A stretch of 64,000 nucleotides of DNA. Source: Pseudomonas sp. GCEP-101 (GTDB taxonomy: Bacteria > Pseudomonadota > Gammaproteobacteria > Pseudomonadales > Pseudomonadaceae). A program made the translations under genes and the position numbers. Location: contig NZ_CP104011.1 in the NCBI RefSeq assembly GCF_025133575.1, forward strand, positions 4,782,965-4,846,964, in the 5' to 3' direction. Position 1 is the first letter of the stretch. Each line of letters starts with the position of its first letter. The notes below the pieces were generated by a model, which saw nothing but the letters and a program-made list of their open reading frames with translations, was not told the origin of the DNA and did not search any database. Below, in pieces: positions 62,902 to 64,000 of the stretch.

Positions 62902-64000
62902 TCATTCAAAGCGGAAGGACGCTCCGTAGGCGCTCTGTGGCAGACGATCACTGCGATCGGCACGCAGGCGGGAGCGGAAGGTCCCGCTTTGCGCCTGGGT
63001 GCGATAGAGGCCGCGCTTCTGCAGTTCGGGTATCACCAGTTCGGCGAAGTCGTCGAAGGTGCCGGGGCTGACCAGTGGATTGAGCATGTAGCCGCTCGTG
63101 CCGGAGAGGCGGGCGTGCTCTTCGATGCGGTCGGCTACCTGCTCCGGCGTGCCCACCAGGATCAGGTCGGTCCCACGGGTCACCTGGGCGAAGCGCTTGC
63201 GCACATCGCCGGCGGTCAGCGGCTGGCCGCTGCCGTCGGGGCGCATGACGTAGGACGTCAGCCCCTGGGTCTCGGTGGTCAGCGGTTCATTGTCGGCGTA
63301 GCGGTCGAGATCGATGCCGGTGTCGCCGGCATAGCTCACCAACTGCGCCTGCAGGTGATAGTTGCTCTGCAACTGGTCGTACTTCTTCTGCGCCTCGATG
63401 GCCGTGCGGGCGGTGACGATGCGCAGCACGGTGAGCGACTTGATGTCGTCCTGCGCCCGCCCACGTGCCTGCGCCTGCGCCCAGATGTCCTCGAGACCGG
63501 CGCGGATTTCCTCCGGGCGCGACTTGGCGATGAAGATCAGTTCGGCGTGCTTGGCGGCAAAGGCGCGGCCGCGCTCGGACCAGCCCGCCTGGATCAGCAC
63601 CGGCGTGCGCTGCGGGGAGGGCGCGCAGAGGTGGGCGCCCTGCACCCGATAGTGCTCGCCATGGTGTTCGATGGGGCGGACGCGGTCGCCACGGGCGTAG
63701 GTCTGCCCGTGCTTGTCGGCCACCAGGGCGTCGTCCGCCCAGCTGCCTTCCCAGAGCTTGTACACCACATCGAGGAATTCCTCGGCACGGGCGTAGCGGT
63801 CGCCGTGGCGGATCATCTCATCGAGGCCGAAGTTGCGGGCCGCGCTGCTCAGATAGGAGGTGACGACGTTCCAGCCGACGCGGCCGTTGCTCAGGTGGTC
63901 GAGGGTGCTCAGGCGCCGGGCGTGGCTGAACGGGTGTTCGTAGGTGGTGCTGATGGTCACGCCGAAGGCCAGGCGTTCGGTCACTGCCGCGAGGGCTGGC
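62902..64000 (-). CDS. LLM-class monooxygenase, NtaA/DszA-type (5' end outside window)
   Basis: The C-terminal 366 residues of a second flavin monooxygenase of the same subfamily as 407-1729. ALAAVTERLAFGVTISTTYEHPF, STLDHLSNGRVGWNVVTSYLSSAARNFG and PVLIQAGWSERGRAFAAKHAELIF are family hallmarks. The C-terminus LVIPELQKRGLYRT is standard and is followed by about 30 extra residues. The frame stays open to the window edge, so the true start lies beyond 64000. Together with ssuD and the first monooxygenase, it suggests a capacity for organosulfur or related compound oxidation. Confidence 0.85.
   Translation of the reverse strand, partial: PALAAVTERLAFGVTISTTYEHPFSHARRLSTLDHLSNGRVGWNVVTSYLSSAARNFGLDEMIRHGDRYARAEEFLDVVYKLWEGSWADDALVADKHGQTYARGDRVRPIEHHGEHYRVQGAHLCAPSPQRTPVLIQAGWSERGRAFAAKHAELIFIAKSRPEEIRAGLEDIWAQAQARGRAQDDIKSLTVLRIVTARTAIEAQKKYDQLQSNYHLQAQLVSYAGDTGIDLDRYADNEPLTTETQGLTSYVMRPDGSGQPLTAGDVRKRFAQVTRGTDLILVGTPEQVADRIEEHARLSGTSGYMLNPLVSPGTFDDFAELVIPELQKRGLYRTQAQSGTFRSRLRADRSDRLPQSAYGASFRFE

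Overview
The window looks like chromosome of a high-GC Pseudomonas, probably of the P. aeruginosa/citronellolis/nitroreducens kind. This rests on uniformly GC-rich codon use, a complete triABC-type efflux operon, ssuD, DUF1652-type small proteins, GGDEF/EAL and HD-GYP signalling proteins, and REP-type intergenic repeats. I saw no tRNA, rRNA, transposase, prophage or CRISPR array. The species call is inference.

Layout. (1) 1-5.4 kb: a LacI/GntR-like repressor divergent from an operon of TonB receptor, flavin monooxygenase and aldo/keto reductase; a perfect 14-bp palindrome lies at the likely +1 of the operon. (2) 5.5-9.9 kb: a paoABC-like molybdenum aldehyde oxidoreductase operon followed by a phosphoribosyltransferase. 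(3) 9.9-12.9 kb: four overlapping genes (acyl-CoA dehydrogenase, PIG-L deacetylase, NodS-like methyltransferase, GT2 glycosyltransferase), divergent from a CHASE4-PAS-GGDEF-EAL protein. (4) 15.6-34.9 kb: an island of stress and housekeeping-accessory genes. These include a TPP-dependent oxidase, ClpP-like, CBS, DJ-1/PfpI, M42 peptidase, FMN reductase, zinc alcohol dehydrogenase, DUF421, CinA, hemerythrin and KGG proteins, plus many proteins under 100 aa. Several occur as paralogous pairs. (5) 34.9-40.2 kb: triABC-like RND pump with two membrane fusion proteins. (6) 40.6-48.9 kb: DUF748 and MscS-type envelope proteins and a 1371-aa CheB-CheR-PAS-kinase-receiver hybrid. (7) 48.9-52.6 kb: ssuD, serine acetyltransferase and dapA-like genes. 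(8) 52.9-62.8 kb: autotransporter, HD-GYP response regulator with a giant hybrid kinase, and an AraC/GyrI regulator. The right edge cuts a second NtaA-type monooxygenase.

Two regulatory patterns cut across the layout. First, fifteen start regions carry GAAC-N16/17-TC boxes resembling AlgU/RpoE-type ECF promoters. Most place the -10 element 30-38 nt before the start codon, and they link paoABC, the lipid/sugar operon, the stress island, triABC and DUF748 into one candidate envelope/osmotic stress regulon. Second, paired 12-bp palindromes (GTAACGCGTTAC, exactly 33 bp apart) lie upstream of only two genes 29 kb apart: a small basic DNA-binding-like protein and the autotransporter.
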